A stretch of DNA of 64,000 bases, from NCBI GenBank assembly GCA_016946835.1, contig JACVTC010000004.1, positions 1,906,001 through 1,970,000 of the forward strand. Reading direction: 5' to 3'. Below the pieces are notes generated by a model. It saw only the letters and a program-made list of their open reading frames with translations. It was not told where the DNA came from and ran no database searches. Shown here piece by piece: positions 62,737 through 64,000 of this stretch. The position numbers were made by a program, and so were the translations under genes. The stretch comes from Neocallimastix lanati (nom. inval.). Taxonomy: Eukaryota > Neocallimastigomycota > Neocallimastigomycetes > Neocallimastigales > Neocallimastigaceae. Within the stretch, counting starts at the first letter, position 1, and every line of letters begins with the position of its first letter.

Positions 62737-64000
62737 ATGCATTCAATGAATTCAATGGGTTTGCGTCATACACCAAATCCACAGTTGGCACAATTTTTTT
62801 ACCAACAACAACAGCAACAACAAGGATCAGGAATGAATCTTGGTCCAAATCCAGTGCCATCTATGGTTTCGCCAATTCATCAGAATATGAATAATATAAA
62901 TAATATGGCAAATCATATTTCATCCAATGATAATTATTCCTCTTATAATATTAATACATCTGTTGGATCAAATGCTGCTAATATTGGAAGTGTACCATTA
63001 GGTATTCAGCAACAGCAGCAACAACAAAGAAATATGAATCAAAATAATACACAGTATGAAAAGATTTTCCAAAATATATTGGAACTTCTCGATCCAGCTT
63101 CTAGAGAACAAGCATTAGCAGAATTAAATAAAAAGAAAGATTCTTATGAAGATTTAGCTCCAATCTTATGGAATTCATTTGGTATAATATAAGAAAAAAA
63201 ATATATATATTTTACTATTTACTTTATATTAATGAAAATTAAAAAATAAAATATTTATATTTTATAAAATCTAATTTAAATAAATATTCAAAATTAAATT
63301 ATTGCTATTTTTTATCATTTAATTTAAAGGTGTTATGACAATTTTACTTCAAGAAATTGTATCAATATACCCATTTTTGTTATCACCAAATATTACAAGT
63401 CAATTATTAAATAGAGCTGGTTGTGCAATTAATCTTCTTCAATGTATAGCCTCACATAATGACACTCGTGGTTTATTTTTACGAAGTAAATTTCAAATAA
63501 TTTAATTATTTTATATTATAATTAATATTATTTTTTTTTTTTTTTTTTTAACTCATATATAAAAAAGAATTTTCATCATTAAAATTGAATAATTTTTTGT
63601 AATTACAAAATAAATAATATATAGCCCACATATTATATTTCTTGTACCCTTTTTTGAAAACAAATAATAGAAATAGATCAATTGAGTATCTTAGAAAAGC
63701 TACCCTTTTCTTGATTAGCTCAATGATTAAAGTAAGTATTATTATTTATGTTATATTATTTATATTTAATACTTAATAAAAATTATTTTGAATAATAATA
63801 AAAATTATAATTTCCAAATTAAAATTTGAAGAATGATAATAAAGATGCTATCGAATTTCTTATTTCTTCAGAAATTATTCCTTTAATCTTGCGTATCTTA
63901 GAAGTTGGATCAGATGCTGAAAAAAATGTAATATATATATACAATAATTTAATAAAAATTTAAAGAAATTATCTTATTTTTTGGAGATAAATAATGTTCT
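62737..64000 (+). CDS. CNOT9: CNOT9/Rcd1/Caf40 subunit of the CCR4-NOT complex, 3' end outside window
   Basis: Visible exons are 62737-63181, 63330-63485, 63625-63731 and 63832-63927; phases agree and give the first 268 residues. The N-terminus has Gln tracts (23-29, 91-97) and is Met/Asn-rich. The armadillo-type Rcd1 domain starts near 107: [96 protein letters not shown]. This is the RNA- and peptide-binding scaffold of the deadenylase complex that controls mRNA decay. The IASHNDTR and EIIPLILRI blocks are diagnostic. The sequence appears more divergent than a typical ortholog. The gene continues past position 64000 after a donor at 63928. Confidence 0.9.

Overview
This is a eukaryotic, extremely AT-rich window (intergenic DNA is nearly all A and T, with many A or T tracts longer than 20). 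Genes carry short spliceosomal introns (GTAAGT, GTATAT or GTAAAT to AG), Asn/Gln/Ser-rich low-complexity protein tracts and AAAA-ATG start contexts. Fungal-type families (SH3-tailed membrane protein, F-box, LLPH, ING, CNOT9), a flagellum-type LRR protein and this base composition fit an anaerobic gut fungus (Neocallimastigomycota). That assignment is an inference from composition and gene content, not from a marker gene.

Layout: SUMO (minus strand, 0.7-1.5 kb) is divergent from a bZIP factor (2.4-3.5 kb). The bZIP gene is the main result. It carries a 26-nt non-spliceosomal intron of the HAC1/XBP1 type, with two IRE1-type 7-nt loops (CCG|CAGC and CTG|CAGC). Its removal joins two frames exactly. 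Next come a repeat-rich desert (4-10.5 kb), a type-I membrane protein with a cytoplasmic SH3 domain (10.6-12.6 kb), decayed non-LTR retrotransposons (13.6-16.3 kb), a large disordered protein behind a 1.9-kb intron (17.7-22.4 kb) and another desert. The block from 27 to 46.8 kb is gene-dense: an F-box protein, an LRR protein resembling LRRC46, the ribosome-biogenesis protein LLPH, a second LINE relic, a 2120-residue coiled-coil protein with an HMMR-like C-terminus, and a broken ING/PHD gene. A 5.7-kb desert follows, then a Cys-rich type-I membrane protein with a 51-bp minisatellite tail (52.4-55.1 kb).

From 55.8 to 61.5 kb is a mobile-element nest: a 401-bp tRNA-derived SINE with a perfect 15-bp target duplication, a dispersed repeat broken by a poly(A) micro-insertion and a MITE, a second MITE, a disrupted MULE transposase, a pentanucleotide satellite and a degenerate piece of 28S rRNA. 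The window ends inside a CNOT9/Rcd1 gene.

The genes do not form a pathway. They are ordinary nuclear housekeeping genes (SUMO, LLPH, CNOT9), regulators (HAC1/XBP1-like, F-box) and structural or flagellar proteins, separated by AT-rich spacers and retroelement debris. All splice models were built by eye from reading-phase continuity and family resemblance. No search, folding or alignment program was run.
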